Below are positions 30,202 to 41,662 of a stretch of DNA of 44,695 nt, piece by piece; the first letter of the stretch is position 1; each line of letters starts with the position of its first letter. The notes beneath the pieces were generated by a model that saw nothing but the letters and a program-made list of their open reading frames with translations, did not search any database and was not told the origin of the DNA. The translations under genes and the position numbers were made by a program. Source of the stretch: Alkalibacter mobilis (lineage in GTDB: Bacteria > Bacillota > Clostridia > Eubacteriales > Alkalibacteraceae); NCBI RefSeq assembly GCF_015594845.1, contig NZ_JADNRK010000017.1, positions 1 to 44,695 of the forward strand, written 5' to 3'.

Positions 30202-30261
30202 CCAAGTTTTGTTCAGACTAACATTCTATCATAAATTATCGGTTCAGGCACCTTTTTCATT

Positions 30262-31596
30262 TTAAAGGAATTCCGAATCTTCATCTTCTTCATAAAACAC
30301 CTGATCCTTCTGGATCCAGACAGAAGCAACTGTTCCCTTTTCTTTTTCACTGGTTATCTCCAGTCGCCAGTCGTGTTCATCGGCTATCCACCGGGCAATG
30401 GAAAGTCCAAGACCGGTTCCTCCCATTTCTCTTGAACGGGCTTTGTCCGCTCTATAAAACCTTTCGTAAATCTTCTCCAGATTCTCCGGGGCGATCCCTT
30501 CACCCTGATCCTTGAATTTCAGGACGAGATATCCCTTTTCCTCTTTAGTAGAGATGGAGATCGTGGTATTTTCAAGGCTGTATTTTATGCTGTTGTCCAA
30601 TAGTATTATCACAAGCTGGGTCATTCGCATCATGTCGGCAAAAATGTAAATCTTGTCATCGATACTGTTGTAAATGCTTATGTTTCTTTGCGCCGCTATT
30701 GGCATAAGCTTTTCACTGGTATTCGTTATGAGGTATGACAGATTGAATACTTCCTTATCAAGGACTAGCTGTCCTGCATCGACTTTTGCCAGAAATAGAA
30801 GGTCTGTTACTACCTTCTCCATCCTTTTGGTTTCATCATAAGCGTTTTTTATCCATTCCGTTTGACTTTCAACTGACGCCTTCGGTTCGGATTTTACAAC
30901 ATCAAGATTTGTAAGCACCACGGCTATTGGAGTCCTCAGCTCATGAGAAACATTTGCCACAAATTCCTGTTGTTTCAAAATCGACTGCCTTATCGGTATT
31001 ATCGATCTTCCCGAAATTATATATCCGCCCAAAAATGAAAGGGTAGTTCCAATTACCACCGCTATCATAAGGATCCTTAAAAGCCAATCCAGAAAACTGA
31101 ACTCGGCATTCATATTTTTGATTGTTTGCACTACTCTCATCTGTCCATTGTCGTTAGCGTATACATTAGTAAAGATTTTCATGTCGATGATTTCATACTT
31201 GTAATTAAGCACTTGCTTTCCCATATTGTTGTTCTGGAAATTATAGAGCAGGATATCGTTAAGTATATTGTTGGGGAGCTGTAAATATATGGAGCTTCTG
31301 ATAATATCGAAATTCTCATCCCAAACGACCGTTGTTATATTTTCGTTAAGTAATTTTTGAATGAAGTCATTGTACTCCTGATCCTTCTCCGGATCATTTG
31401 GATATCCTTCCTTAAGATCATCGAAATAATCGATGTAAGTGTTTAATTGTTCTGCTACAAGAGCAAGCTCGGTGTCTACTGTATTAGTGAGATTTAGTTG
31501 CATGGTAAAATACAAAAAAACCGATATGGCTATCAGTATTATTATGAGCACAACCGTATTTAGCAAGGCCAGATTCAGCCTTAACTTATTCAGCAT
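30262..31596 (-). CDS. Sensor histidine kinase
   Basis: 444 residues. Membrane helices at about 10-31 and 171-194 enclose an extracytoplasmic sensor region of about 135 residues. The HisKA box FVANVSHELRTPIAV places the phosphorylated His at 218; the ATPase part has NSIKYS (N box), DQGEGIAPENLEKIYERFYR and GGTGLGLSIARWI. It directly follows the response regulator gene, so the two form a membrane signalling pair. The stimulus is not known. Confidence 0.96.
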   Translation of the reverse strand: MLNKLRLNLALLNTVVLIIILIAISVFLYFTMQLNLTNTVDTELALVAEQLNTYIDYFDDLKEGYPNDPEKDQEYNDFIQKLLNENITTVVWDENFDIIRSSIYLQLPNNILNDILLYNFQNNNMGKQVLNYKYEIIDMKIFTNVYANDNGQMRVVQTIKNMNAEFSFLDWLLRILMIAVVIGTTLSFLGGYIISGRSIIPIRQSILKQQEFVANVSHELRTPIAVVLTNLDVVKSEPKASVESQTEWIKNAYDETKRMEKVVTDLLFLAKVDAGQLVLDKEVFNLSYLITNTSEKLMPIAAQRNISIYNSIDDKIYIFADMMRMTQLVIILLDNSIKYSLENTTISISTKEEKGYLVLKFKDQGEGIAPENLEKIYERFYRADKARSREMGGTGLGLSIARWIADEHDWRLEITSEKEKGTVASVWIQKDQVFYEEDEDSEFL

Positions 31597-32268
31597 CTAA
31601 TCCCTCTCCTTTAAAACGTAGCCCAAACCTCTCACAGTTTGGATCATGGATCTGGACTTGACCAGTTTCTTCCTGAGATAGTGTACATAAATTTCCACAC
31701 TGTTTTCTGCAGCCAAACTGTCAAATCCCCAAATTCTGTCGATTATATGATCTTTTGAAATGATCATTCCGGGATTTCTTAAAAACATCTCCAGCAATTG
31801 AGACTCCTTTGATGTCAAATTTTTTGGATTGCCGTCTATTGTTACCTCGCCGGTGTTGATATTTAGCGTAATATCCGAATATCCTATGGTACTGTCGTGA
31901 TATATCTCCTTCGGTCTTCTTGCCAACGCCCTTACCCTGGCCAAGAGTTCTTCCGTTTCAAAAGGCTTGACCATATAATCGTCTGCACCCATGTTCAAGC
32001 CCTTTACTTTGTCCTTTGTAGTATCCATTGCTGTCAGTATAAGCACGGGTGTGTTTTTTCCTTTTTCCCTGATGCCTTTTAATATCTGCAAACCATCCAC
32101 TTCGGGAAGCATTATATCAAGGATTATTACATCGTATATGTTTTCATCGGCCAGCAGTTGCCCCTCCAGACCGTCATAAACCACATCTGTTAAAATCTTG
32201 TTGTTCTCAAATATCTTGGCAACCGCCTGAGCCAGAGGTTTTTCATCTTCTACCAAAAGTACCCTCAT
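31597..32268 (-). CDS. OmpR/PhoB-family response regulator
   Basis: 223 residues. Receiver domain with acidic pocket E7-D8, phosphorylated D51 (VIILDIMLPEVDG), Thr near 79 and Lys near 101 (DDYMVKPFE). The C-terminal winged helix (about 128-222) includes LTSKESQLLEMFLRNPG and VYVHYLRKKL-type segments. It is the first gene of the pair; its stop is adjacent to the kinase start. Confidence 0.97.
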   Translation of the reverse strand: MRVLLVEDEKPLAQAVAKIFENNKILTDVVYDGLEGQLLADENIYDVIILDIMLPEVDGLQILKGIREKGKNTPVLILTAMDTTKDKVKGLNMGADDYMVKPFETEELLARVRALARRPKEIYHDSTIGYSDITLNINTGEVTIDGNPKNLTSKESQLLEMFLRNPGMIISKDHIIDRIWGFDSLAAENSVEIYVHYLRKKLVKSRSMIQTVRGLGYVLKERD

Positions 32269-32359
32269 GTTTTCCTCCCAAGAATTATTTTATTTTTTTC
32301 ACATTATCAATGATATTTAAATATTTAAAGGTTACGTTAAGCTTCATCATGTATCATAT

Positions 32360-32487
32360 TGTTAAAGAGAATACTAGATGGAACCAACCCCCTTTTCCCT
32401 TTTCCCTTTTTAAATGATTGATAAATTTTTTTCATTTATTTTGGTTCCTGACTATATAAAGAGGTTTCGGCCTCTTTATATTTTTTT
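32360..32487 (+). ncRNA. Candidate small RNA with C-rich loop and own terminator
   Basis: On the + strand, opposite to all nearby genes, GGAACCAA (32380-32387) can pair with TTGGTTCC (32441-32448), closing a loop that holds three C-tracts (CCCCC, CCC, CCC between T runs). It is followed by a classic terminator (32454-32464 with 32471-32481) and seven T. The T run exists on this strand only. An 11-codon reading frame (ATG at 32378 to TAA at 32411) overlaps the C-rich part. A weak TATCAT lies at 32352. The start is uncertain. Confidence 0.45.
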
Positions 32488-32489
32488 GT

Positions 32490-32939
32490 CTAAATCAATC
32501 CTGAGTTTGCGTATGCAAAAATCCCTCCAACGAAAATATACAAATCCGCAAGGTTGAAAACCGGGAATCTTTTTATCTTGATAAAAATGAAATCCGTGAC
32601 TCTTCCTTTAAACATTCTTTCATAGTAGTTCGACAATGCTCCTGCTATTACAAAGCTTAGCGGAATCAAATAATCATAACCGAGATTTTTAATGATCGAA
32701 TAGAAAAAAACAAGCAATATGACGATTATCGCCAAAGTTGAAAAAAACATCAAAACTTTTCTGTTTCTTTTTAATATTCCAAAAGCTGCACCTTTGTTAT
32801 ATACCAGGACCAGGTATAATCTTCCCCATACCTTTTTGGGATAGTTAGGCATCAGCTTGTCTCGAGCCATTTTCTTGGTGCTCAGATCTGCCATGATACC
32901 TAAAACGATCACGAAAAGGCATATAAGAAGTTTAACCAT
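32490..32939 (-). CDS. lspA: Lipoprotein signal peptidase (LspA family)
   Basis: 149 residues with four membrane helices. The catalytic Asp pair is visible as GRVTDFI (D116) and FNLADLYI (D132), with NKGAAFG at 48-54 and GALSNYYERMFKG before the first Asp. The NYYER stretch differs from the usual N-x-x-DR, so this is a somewhat divergent LspA; a second copy may exist elsewhere. It removes signal peptides from lipid-modified prolipoproteins, and the gene in front of it (8-bp overlap) encodes a lipoprotein. Confidence 0.88.
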   Translation of the reverse strand: MVKLLICLFVIVLGIMADLSTKKMARDKLMPNYPKKVWGRLYLVLVYNKGAAFGILKRNRKVLMFFSTLAIIVILLVFFYSIIKNLGYDYLIPLSFVIAGALSNYYERMFKGRVTDFIFIKIKRFPVFNLADLYIFVGGIFAYANSGLI

Positions 32940-33378
32940 AAATATTCACCAGTTTAGGCGAGTTCAAAATCAGAGTTTCGATTTTCATATCATCGTCGTC
33001 AGTGAACCATATGGTAACTGCCACGTCTCCATCTTCATCTGTAAAAGTGCCCTTGTATATGGCGCTTATGTATGATACCCCTTCATGCTCCTGTTTTGTT
33101 ACCTTTTCAAGAGTCAATGTTCCCTCTTCATATTCACCTATTATCTCCGTTATGGTCGGACGCAAGACTCCGATGAAGTTTTCCTCAGTCATGGCACCTT
33201 GCATAAGAGGTCCAAAATCCTTGCTGAAGCCAGCATAGTTTCCCTCATTGAATGCAACAAGCATGCTTTCCACTTTAGGTGTTCCTTCAAGATCTATTTC
33301 ATTTTTTAATTCTGAAGTCGAACATCCGGCAAATATAAGCAATAGAGACACAAGAAGTACGATATACAATTTTTTCAT
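32932..33378 (-). CDS. Lipoprotein with DUF3887-like domain
   Basis: 148 residues. A type II signal peptide with lipobox LIFAGC (Cys19) is clear, then a small alpha/beta domain with FNEGNYAGFSKDFG, TEENF and a conserved GVSYISAIYKGTF strand, as in DUF3887 proteins. It should be anchored to the outside of the membrane. It sits between a YhfC-type protease gene and lspA, which would process it. The function is unknown. Confidence 0.85.
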   Translation of the reverse strand: MKKLYIVLLVSLLLIFAGCSTSELKNEIDLEGTPKVESMLVAFNEGNYAGFSKDFGPLMQGAMTEENFIGVLRPTITEIIGEYEEGTLTLEKVTKQEHEGVSYISAIYKGTFTDEDGDVAVTIWFTDDDDMKIETLILNSPKLVNIYG

Positions 33379-33410
33379 AAAATTCCCTCCGTTCAGAACT
33401 CAATTTTCAA

Positions 33411-34178
33411 CTATGATCCTTTTTCAACTTTGAATCTACTTTTTATATATAAAACACTAAAAAAAGCAACGATCAAAAGAAAAATTTCCGACAGGTATAC
33501 GTTTGGCATCATAACAGCAACAAAATTGACTGCGCCGTGGATCAATATGGCCACTAACAATAGCTTGGGCCTCTTTTTAAATACGCTTTCAGCCACCACG
33601 AACGACAATGCGATATGAAGCAATACGGCAAACACTCTTTCTATCCCGCCCATCAAAAACATGTGTGGCGGTGTATTGGACAGCACTTCTATCCAATTGC
33701 TGCTTTCCGTAAAAATTCCCGGCAATGATTCTACAAAACCACCCAACAACCCAAAATTGATATACAATAATGCAATGAATGTAAAAATTGTGTTGATACC
33801 TATAAGTGCTATTGATTCAAATCCACCGTGTCCTACACCATATGAAAATACGTCCCAATTTGTCGGTTCATACTTATTGAAGAATTTAAATGCCACATAT
33901 CTGCCGATTTCTTCGAAAATTCCTGCTGTGATCGACAAAAACAGAGCCATGATAACTTTATTAGAAGCGATATTGGCATAAAACCAAAACTGTCCCTGAA
34001 GAAAAGTAACTAGTGGTATCCTTAAAACAAGCTGGAATACCGCAAAAATCATGGCACCGGCAAAAATGTATCTGATCTTCGATTTTCTCTTCAATATCAC
34101 ATATAAAAATAATACTAAAGGAAAACCGATGGAGAGAACCATAGAAAGTCCGCTGAAAACCGCGTACCATAATTCCAT
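33411..34178 (-). CDS. YhfC-family intramembrane glutamic protease-like protein
   Basis: 255 residues with about seven membrane helices. The motif FEEIGRYVAFKFF (about 96-108) followed by YGVGHGGFESI matches the EExxR plus GHGGxE pattern of YhfC / CPBP-like membrane proteases. It starts the operon YhfC - lipoprotein - lspA (32-nt gap, then 8-bp overlap). The substrate is unknown; a role in envelope protein processing fits its neighbours. Confidence 0.82.
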   Translation of the reverse strand: MELWYAVFSGLSMVLSIGFPLVLFLYVILKRKSKIRYIFAGAMIFAVFQLVLRIPLVTFLQGQFWFYANIASNKVIMALFLSITAGIFEEIGRYVAFKFFNKYEPTNWDVFSYGVGHGGFESIALIGINTIFTFIALLYINFGLLGGFVESLPGIFTESSNWIEVLSNTPPHMFLMGGIERVFAVLLHIALSFVVAESVFKKRPKLLLVAILIHGAVNFVAVMMPNVYLSEIFLLIVAFFSVLYIKSRFKVEKGS

Positions 34179-34243
34179 TTAAACACCTCATAGCTAATTT
34201 TATCTCTCAATCATTATATCAATTATCCCTGGTTATAAAAAGA

Positions 34244-34276
34244 AAAGATTTCATATCTCTCAGACATGAAATCTTT
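34244..34276 (-). terminator. Terminator of katG
   Basis: On the - strand an 11-bp stem (34276-34266 with 34254-34244) is followed by TTCTTTTT. It lies 13 nt after the katG stop. Confidence 0.88.
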
Positions 34277-34289
34277 ACAATTCAACTTT

Positions 34290-36590
<2,301 letters not shown>

Positions 36591-36624
36591 AAAGACATCG
36601 ATCACTCATAGCATCGATGTCTTT
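36591..36624 (-). terminator. Terminator of the third URO-D-type gene
   Basis: A 12-bp perfect stem (36624-36613 with 36602-36591) and a T tract on the - strand, just after the stop codon. Confidence 0.9.
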
Positions 36625-36640
36625 GTAGCTTTTATAAAAA

Positions 36641-38026
36641 TCAAATCAAAAGATTCATGTAGGACACGAAAATATCGTGACTGATCTTTTCAAATTTCTC
36701 CTTCGCAAAATCCGGAGTGTGGGGATACATCTTGGCATGCTCATCCCAGTCAAATAAATACTTGGATTTTACATCAGGTATCACAGACAAATCTCTTTGA
36801 AATCCTTCTGAATTCAAAGGTGTTCCGAAGGATTCACCAGCATTGTCGTAAACCATATAGTCCTTTAAGCAATTGTTTAATGCAGCCCAAGTTTCAATGT
36901 TGGCATCTTTGGGCCCAAGTGGGGACTTGTCAAATCCAAACAAGTACCCTCCCCCTGGCATCATTATATCTAAAAACTCTTTGGCTCTATCCACGATCTG
37001 CTCAGGTGTATCCAAAAGCAGGGATGAAACCGGGAACAATCCCGTAAGGATGAACTTTTCACCTAGTTTTTCCTTGATGATTTTAGGATCTCCATATTCA
37101 AATTGTATCTTGGTTCCGGCTGGTAATTCGTCCAGAAGAATGTCCAGATATCTCATCCAATCATGCTCGCAAAATATTGAAGGTCTAACTCCTACTGCAG
37201 CGTATTGCTCCAACTGTTTCTTGAATGTGGGTAAGTACAAATCCAAGAAATCTTTCTCTCTCATAAAAGTAGGCATGTGCAGCGGTAAAAACACCCCTCC
37301 TTCAGGATGAACCACTGATGGAAGTCCCCACTTATATACTAGGGGCAAGACAACTTCGCAGGCTTCCTTGATAAATCCCGGATCTCTTCTTATGTCTTTG
37401 CTTATCCCGGAAAAGCTTCTTATCTGGTCTGCAACAAAATCCATCGGAGCTTCGGATATTGTAAAAGATCCCCGGGGTGCACCCGGATAATAGCCATACT
37501 TTTGAACCAGATTGGCATATACGGGAATGAAGTTGCCAGTATCCTGAGCCAATGTAGTTTTAGCCATTTCAAGATAGGTTGATCTCTTGACGGGATCATC
37601 CAGAGACAACATGGGGTGTTGTCTTGGAACAACTTTTTCTACCAGATAATCAAACCCTTTTTCTATCAGCTCAGGATATCCGTCTGCACCCATCCCCACT
37701 ACCTCGGGATGTTGCATATAACCCGAATGGCTCATCACAAAATTTCTTGATTGCAAAAGTTCATAAAATGAAGGCGGTCTTGTAAGCACGATATTGGGTG
37801 GTATAACAGGACAGTTGTCAGTGTATATCTTTTGACACAGATCATCCGCAGATTCTGCCAACATGTTGTAATCGTATTGAAAATCAAAGGGATCCAGTCC
37901 CCCATGATGAGCTACTATCGTGTAAGGAAAGGTAGTTGCCACCGGCAACCTTTTGGGAAGAATATTGTTGTTAATATCCTCATAGATTTTCTTTCTTTCA
38001 TCTGCAATATTGTTTTGACCGCTCAT
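36641..38026 (-). CDS. URO-D-superfamily protein, TetR-regulated
   Basis: 461 residues from the ATG at 38026, which has GGAGG seven bases upstream. The URO-D fold is recognised from the C-terminal half (RPSIFCEHDWMRYLDILLDELPAG, FILTGLFPVSSLLLDTPEQI, MMPGGGYLFGFDK). The N-terminal part is longer than in HemE and has an unusual HHGGLDPFDFQYDYN segment. At the site where MtaA-type enzymes have the zinc Cys this protein has Phe (GGYLFGFDK). It may be a methyltransferase or a non-metal member. A 14-bp operator lies in its leader and the next gene upstream is a TetR regulator. Confidence 0.78.
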   Translation of the reverse strand: MSGQNNIADERKKIYEDINNNILPKRLPVATTFPYTIVAHHGGLDPFDFQYDYNMLAESADDLCQKIYTDNCPVIPPNIVLTRPPSFYELLQSRNFVMSHSGYMQHPEVVGMGADGYPELIEKGFDYLVEKVVPRQHPMLSLDDPVKRSTYLEMAKTTLAQDTGNFIPVYANLVQKYGYYPGAPRGSFTISEAPMDFVADQIRSFSGISKDIRRDPGFIKEACEVVLPLVYKWGLPSVVHPEGGVFLPLHMPTFMREKDFLDLYLPTFKKQLEQYAAVGVRPSIFCEHDWMRYLDILLDELPAGTKIQFEYGDPKIIKEKLGEKFILTGLFPVSSLLLDTPEQIVDRAKEFLDIMMPGGGYLFGFDKSPLGPKDANIETWAALNNCLKDYMVYDNAGESFGTPLNSEGFQRDLSVIPDVKSKYLFDWDEHAKMYPHTPDFAKEKFEKISHDIFVSYMNLLI

Positions 38027-38071
38027 TTTAAAACCTCCATTTTTATTTAAATTTTTATGCATTTACAAAAA

Positions 38072-38085
38072 CCGAACACGTTCTG
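38072..38085 (-). promoter_or_regulatory. TetR-type operator upstream of the third URO-D gene
   Basis: On the - strand CAGAACGTGTTCGG is preceded by AAAA. It matches the perfect palindrome CAGAACATGTTCTG at 40577-40590 in 12 of 14 positions, and the flanks match too. A TTGACA (38119-38114) lies 34 nt before it, so the site would cover the promoter start. Confidence 0.7.
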
Positions 38086-38098
38086 TTTTTAGACTAAC

Positions 38099-38126
38099 AA
38101 AAAAACCGGCTACTGTCAACCGGTTT
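38099..38126 (-). terminator. Terminator of the TetR gene
   Basis: Stem of seven bp (38126-38120 with 38109-38103) followed by seven T on the - strand. The TTGACA of the next promoter lies in its loop. Confidence 0.85.
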
Positions 38127-38150
38127 CATTGGTTGCTCTTAACTTTTATC

Positions 38151-38813
38151 TTAATAATCCAAACGAATGTCAAACACATCCGTCTCGGTGATCTTGATGT
38201 CAAAACTTATGGGAATAGCAACGTCCAAAATACAGTCTATCTCATTTTTCGAAAAACCAAGCTGCAACAGGTGATGAACATTAAATATCCTTATTGCTTC
38301 AGGAACATCTTTGATGATCCCCTCCTTAATGCCACATATCAACTGTTGATACATGCCTATATAAAACAAACTATATACATTCAATGTTTGATTGTCCAAG
38401 TGCATTTTAAGATATTCATTTTTTCTGGCAAACTGCATAAATATATGATCGAGCATTATATCTGTCAACAAATTTTCCTGGCTCAAGTCGTACATGAAAT
38501 CCAGTCTTTTTTTTATGGTGCTCCCGATGATCACAGAAGTGGTTAGGTAAACCGTATCCGCTTCTATGGTGTCCAAATCCAACTTGCTATAGATATTTCT
38601 GATCTGAGTATAAATGATTTTATTGTAAGTTTGAGAAAGGACCTTGGCAATATCCGCTTTTTTATTGAAATGATGGGTTATAGCTCCCAATGAAACGTTG
38701 GCCTTTGTAGATATATCCCGCATGGTAGTTTTCCTGTAGCCTTTTTCATCGAACAAGGCGTAGGCAGTATCCAAGATATGTTGTTTGTTTTTGCTGAATT
38801 TGTATGTTTTCAA
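38151..38813 (-). CDS. TetR-family transcriptional regulator
   Basis: 220 residues. The N-terminal helix-turn-helix is clear (ILDTAYALFDEKGYRKTTMRDISTKANVS then LGAITHHFNKKADIAKVL). The ligand domain is not assignable. It lies directly before the URO-D-type gene, whose leader has the palindrome shared with the truncated symporter gene at 40644. TetR proteins bind such 14-16 bp palindromes, so I infer that it represses both units. Confidence 0.92.
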   Translation of the reverse strand: MKTYKFSKNKQHILDTAYALFDEKGYRKTTMRDISTKANVSLGAITHHFNKKADIAKVLSQTYNKIIYTQIRNIYSKLDLDTIEADTVYLTTSVIIGSTIKKRLDFMYDLSQENLLTDIMLDHIFMQFARKNEYLKMHLDNQTLNVYSLFYIGMYQQLICGIKEGIIKDVPEAIRIFNVHHLLQLGFSKNEIDCILDVAIPISFDIKITETDVFDIRLDY

Positions 38814-38896
38814 TATGCTACCACCATTCTGTATAATTTTTAATTATACCATCAATATTCAATAGACTCAAAAATACAATTTATTATTTGCGCTTT

Positions 38897-40030
38897 TCAA
38901 AATTTTGCTGCGGCAATCTCCAAAATCGATTTAGCTTCATCGTTATTGGGAACATTTCCACCTTTTCCTGCATAAATAAACTTGATCACAGTGGAATCTT
39001 TTACCAAGATGTACTCCAACCCCATTTTCCCTGCATAGGCCCTGTCTGTTCCCTCAACCGAATATGACTCAAAAGAAGAAACCGATCTATCAAATGTAGC
39101 AGTTTTCATCAGGATCTCACTAAACTGTAAAGCGAAATCTTTAGATTGTAATTCATAAACTTTTTGATTTAACCAGGCACCATCAATGGATTCCTGGGTC
39201 TCGGTAATATTTGCTAGAAGAGTTCTCCACCTCCTGACGTAGTATAGAGATTCTCTTTCTCCTTCATGACTAAAATCTTTCAAGATCAGATAACCACTTT
39301 CTCTTTGTTCAGGCATTTCATATTCAACCGTACCAACTATTTCAACAGCGCCAATAAACAGAATCGTCATTATAGTCAACATGTAAATAACAGATCCAAA
39401 ACTTATTCGGTATCTTGGTGGATACGGCATGGTATTTGGCTTATCTTTCAACTTGAAAATAAACCTTGTTAAATAGATTAAAATATATAAATATCTGATC
39501 ATTACCCACAAAGTCAAAAACCCAAACAACAATCCGAAAGCTGTATGTTCAACAAAAAAGAGCAGCATTTCCGGAATGAAACTAAACCCTGTACCATTAT
39601 CTCCCTTGCCAATCAATGACAACAGCCAAACTTGCAATAAAAACATGCTAAAAACAAAAAATATTTCAATGAGATAACTTTTTCTAAGAGCACGAACGCT
39701 CTTGATAGTTAATTCGGGTCCAACCATTTTCTGAGCTATAGCTTCGTCATCAGTAGAGTATATTTGCAATCTGTCCGTACTTGCCTTGCCCTCGACAAGT
39801 TCCCACCCTTCATTTTCGAATGTTTCTACCGGTTTTAGTTTCTCATTCCAACGGGTCGGTTTTCGCAAAACGATCCTATAAAACCTCTCCTGTGGTTCAT
39901 CTTTTCTAAATCGACTGATATGCTTTCCTCTTTTGTCCAGTAGCCACCCCTTTTTGGCCATTTGATGATAAAGCGCTTCATTTTCTCTTATCCCGTAGTC
40001 TCCTCGATGTAAAACGTAACGTTTTTTCAT
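38897..40030 (-). CDS. DUF2812 membrane protein
   Basis: 377 residues from the ATG at 40030, with GGGAG upstream. The first 110 residues form a DUF2812-like domain (ENEALYHQMAKKGWLLDKRG, ETFENEGWELVEGK), then about three membrane helices (about 130-230), then an extracytoplasmic domain of 150 residues. In Firmicutes such genes often stand beside PadR-type regulators; none is here. Function unknown. Confidence 0.82.
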   Translation of the reverse strand: MKKRYVLHRGDYGIRENEALYHQMAKKGWLLDKRGKHISRFRKDEPQERFYRIVLRKPTRWNEKLKPVETFENEGWELVEGKASTDRLQIYSTDDEAIAQKMVGPELTIKSVRALRKSYLIEIFFVFSMFLLQVWLLSLIGKGDNGTGFSFIPEMLLFFVEHTAFGLLFGFLTLWVMIRYLYILIYLTRFIFKLKDKPNTMPYPPRYRISFGSVIYMLTIMTILFIGAVEIVGTVEYEMPEQRESGYLILKDFSHEGERESLYYVRRWRTLLANITETQESIDGAWLNQKVYELQSKDFALQFSEILMKTATFDRSVSSFESYSVEGTDRAYAGKMGLEYILVKDSTVIKFIYAGKGGNVPNNDEAKSILEIAAAKF

Positions 40031-40106
40031 TAATTCAACTCCCGCAAGCATTTTTATTATAATAAATTTATCTTACCATTTATCAATCAAATATTAAAGT
40101 GTATAT

Positions 40107-40137
40107 AAAAACTCGAAATCCCTTGATCTCGAGTTTT
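40107..40137 (-). terminator. Terminator of the DUF1905 gene
   Basis: On the - strand a 13-bp stem with one mismatch (40137-40125 with 40119-40107), followed by TATAT. Confidence 0.8.
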
Positions 40138-40158
40138 CAAAAATTATAAATATTATGT

Positions 40159-40431
40159 TCATTCACGTTCCTGTATCGTCACTTTTATCGAATCGCCAGG
40201 CTGTTTTCCGATTTTAGCCCTTATATCCTTTCTTATTCCAATAATGTGTCCGGGGGTCTTCATTCTTACAAGACTTCCTTCGTATCTTTCGCCGTCAAAA
40301 GTGGCCAGCACCTTTACTCTGCCCTTTCCAAATTCCTCTCTCACGTCGTATGGGAATTCTACATAGGCTCCGTCGACATCAGGGACTTTTTTTATAACAG
40401 CTTCAAATTCATATATCTTCTTCACTTTCAT
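40159..40431 (-). CDS. DUF1905 domain protein
   Basis: 90 residues, full length for the domain. It begins [20 protein letters not shown] and holds [19 protein letters not shown] and [20 protein letters not shown], all typical of this small beta-barrel family. It is soluble and cytoplasmic. The family has no known activity to my knowledge. It stands as a single-gene unit, divergent from the truncated symporter. Confidence 0.88.
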   Translation of the reverse strand: MKVKKIYEFEAVIKKVPDVDGAYVEFPYDVREEFGKGRVKVLATFDGERYEGSLVRMKTPGHIIGIRKDIRAKIGKQPGDSIKVTIQERE

Positions 40432-40534
40432 CGATCCTCAATTCATTTTTTATTATTCATTGGACAAAGCTTTGTGTAATTATTTAACGTCCTCATTTGC
40501 AATTTAATATTTTGATATAAATTTCTTAATTTGG

Positions 40535-40590
40535 TTGACAATGTATAGATTGCCATATAAAATACAAATATAAAAACAGAACATGTTCTG
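40535..40590 (+). promoter_or_regulatory. Strong promoter with 14-bp perfect palindromic operator
   Basis: TTGACA (40535-40540), 17 bp, TAAAAT (40558-40563) form a near-consensus promoter with a start near 40570. CAGAACATGTTCTG (40577-40590) follows it directly. The same site is found before the URO-D gene at 38026. The layout fits a TetR repressor that blocks initiation. Confidence 0.8.
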
Positions 40591-40643
40591 CTGACTTGAA
40601 AGTACTTATGCAAGGAGTGAGAAGTTATCGAGAGAGGTGATCA

Positions 40644-41468
40644 GTGAAAATAAACCACTTTAAAAGCTGAAACCGAATAAATCAAAATGGAGGAATGGAT
40701 TTATTTTTAATAACAAAACCTTATGCACAAACTGGTGTACAAAAGGTTGGTGGAGTCACTGAAAAACCTCCTATCAGTGAAATGCTTAAGCAGATAGTTG
40801 TCAACCCACCATTGATTGGTTTGATGCTGGTTGAATTGGGAAGATATTTGGGAAGATTCATAATCTTCGGAATGGCTTTTTATTACTTTAAATACATCAT
40901 TAATGATGTACCCGGACTTGCTTTGTTCATGACTGGATTGACCATCGCTCAAATCGTAGCTGCAGCGGTAGCTGCACCCATCGCAAAAAAATTCGGCGAG
41001 AAATACACTTATATAACGGCAATGGCGATATTAGTAGTAGGATTACTTGTTGTTTGGGCAATGCCGTTAAGTGCCGGAACATTTAAAATGGTGATGTTCA
41101 TCGCTTATTTGGGATATGGCCTTCCGGATAGTTTGAATGTAGCCATGTATTCTGCAACTGTAGATTACGGCGAGTGGAAAACTGGTAAAAACATCAGGGG
41201 ATTTGTTATGTCGCTTATCAGTTTCCCAATCAAAGCTGCAGTTTTCGTTCGAAGCATAATCATTGCCGCAGTACTTGCGTCTGTAGGATATGTAGCTGAC
41301 ATGGCGGCTACTCCGGAGTTGATAACTGGAATTAAAAACGGATTTGCACTGTATCCTGCAATCATCATGATAATCGGAATGACTTTAATGTTTGGCATGT
41401 ACTCACTGACTCCCAAGAGACTACGTGAAATTCAAAACGAGTTAAAGCAAAGAAAAACCGAAGCTTAA
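40644..41468 (+). pseudogene. GPH-type (MelB-like) sodium:sugar symporter, N-terminal half deleted
   Basis: The frame from ATG 40695 gives 257 residues that match only the C-terminal half of a GPH cation symporter: central loop (EKPPISEMLKQIVVNPPLI), then about six helices and the tail TPKRLREIQNEL. Full members have about 450 residues. In the same frame a GTG at 40644 with AGAGGTG upstream opens MKINHFKS and then a TGA, which looks like the original N-terminus. The ATG at 40695 abuts its GGAGGA site, so it is poorly placed. I infer an internal deletion of the first half; a working half-transporter is possible but unlikely. Confidence 0.65.
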
Positions 41469-41479
41469 TAATAATTTAA

Positions 41480-41512
41480 AAATCCTTTCACGCAAATTTG
41501 AAAGGATTTTTT
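41480..41512 (+). terminator. Terminator of the symporter remnant
   Basis: Arms AAATCCTTTCA and TGAAAGGATTT followed by a run of T, 12 nt after the stop. Confidence 0.9.
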
Positions 41513-41662
41513 TATGCGCAAATTTTTACTCCTCGTCCCCACTAATGTTACACCATGATCTTTCTTGGGTATGCTTTACTAATAAGATAATGGAAACAAA
41601 TACGCTCACTAAAGATTCTTTCTGAAATTTGGTTGAAATGTTATGGGAAGGACGGTTTATCG

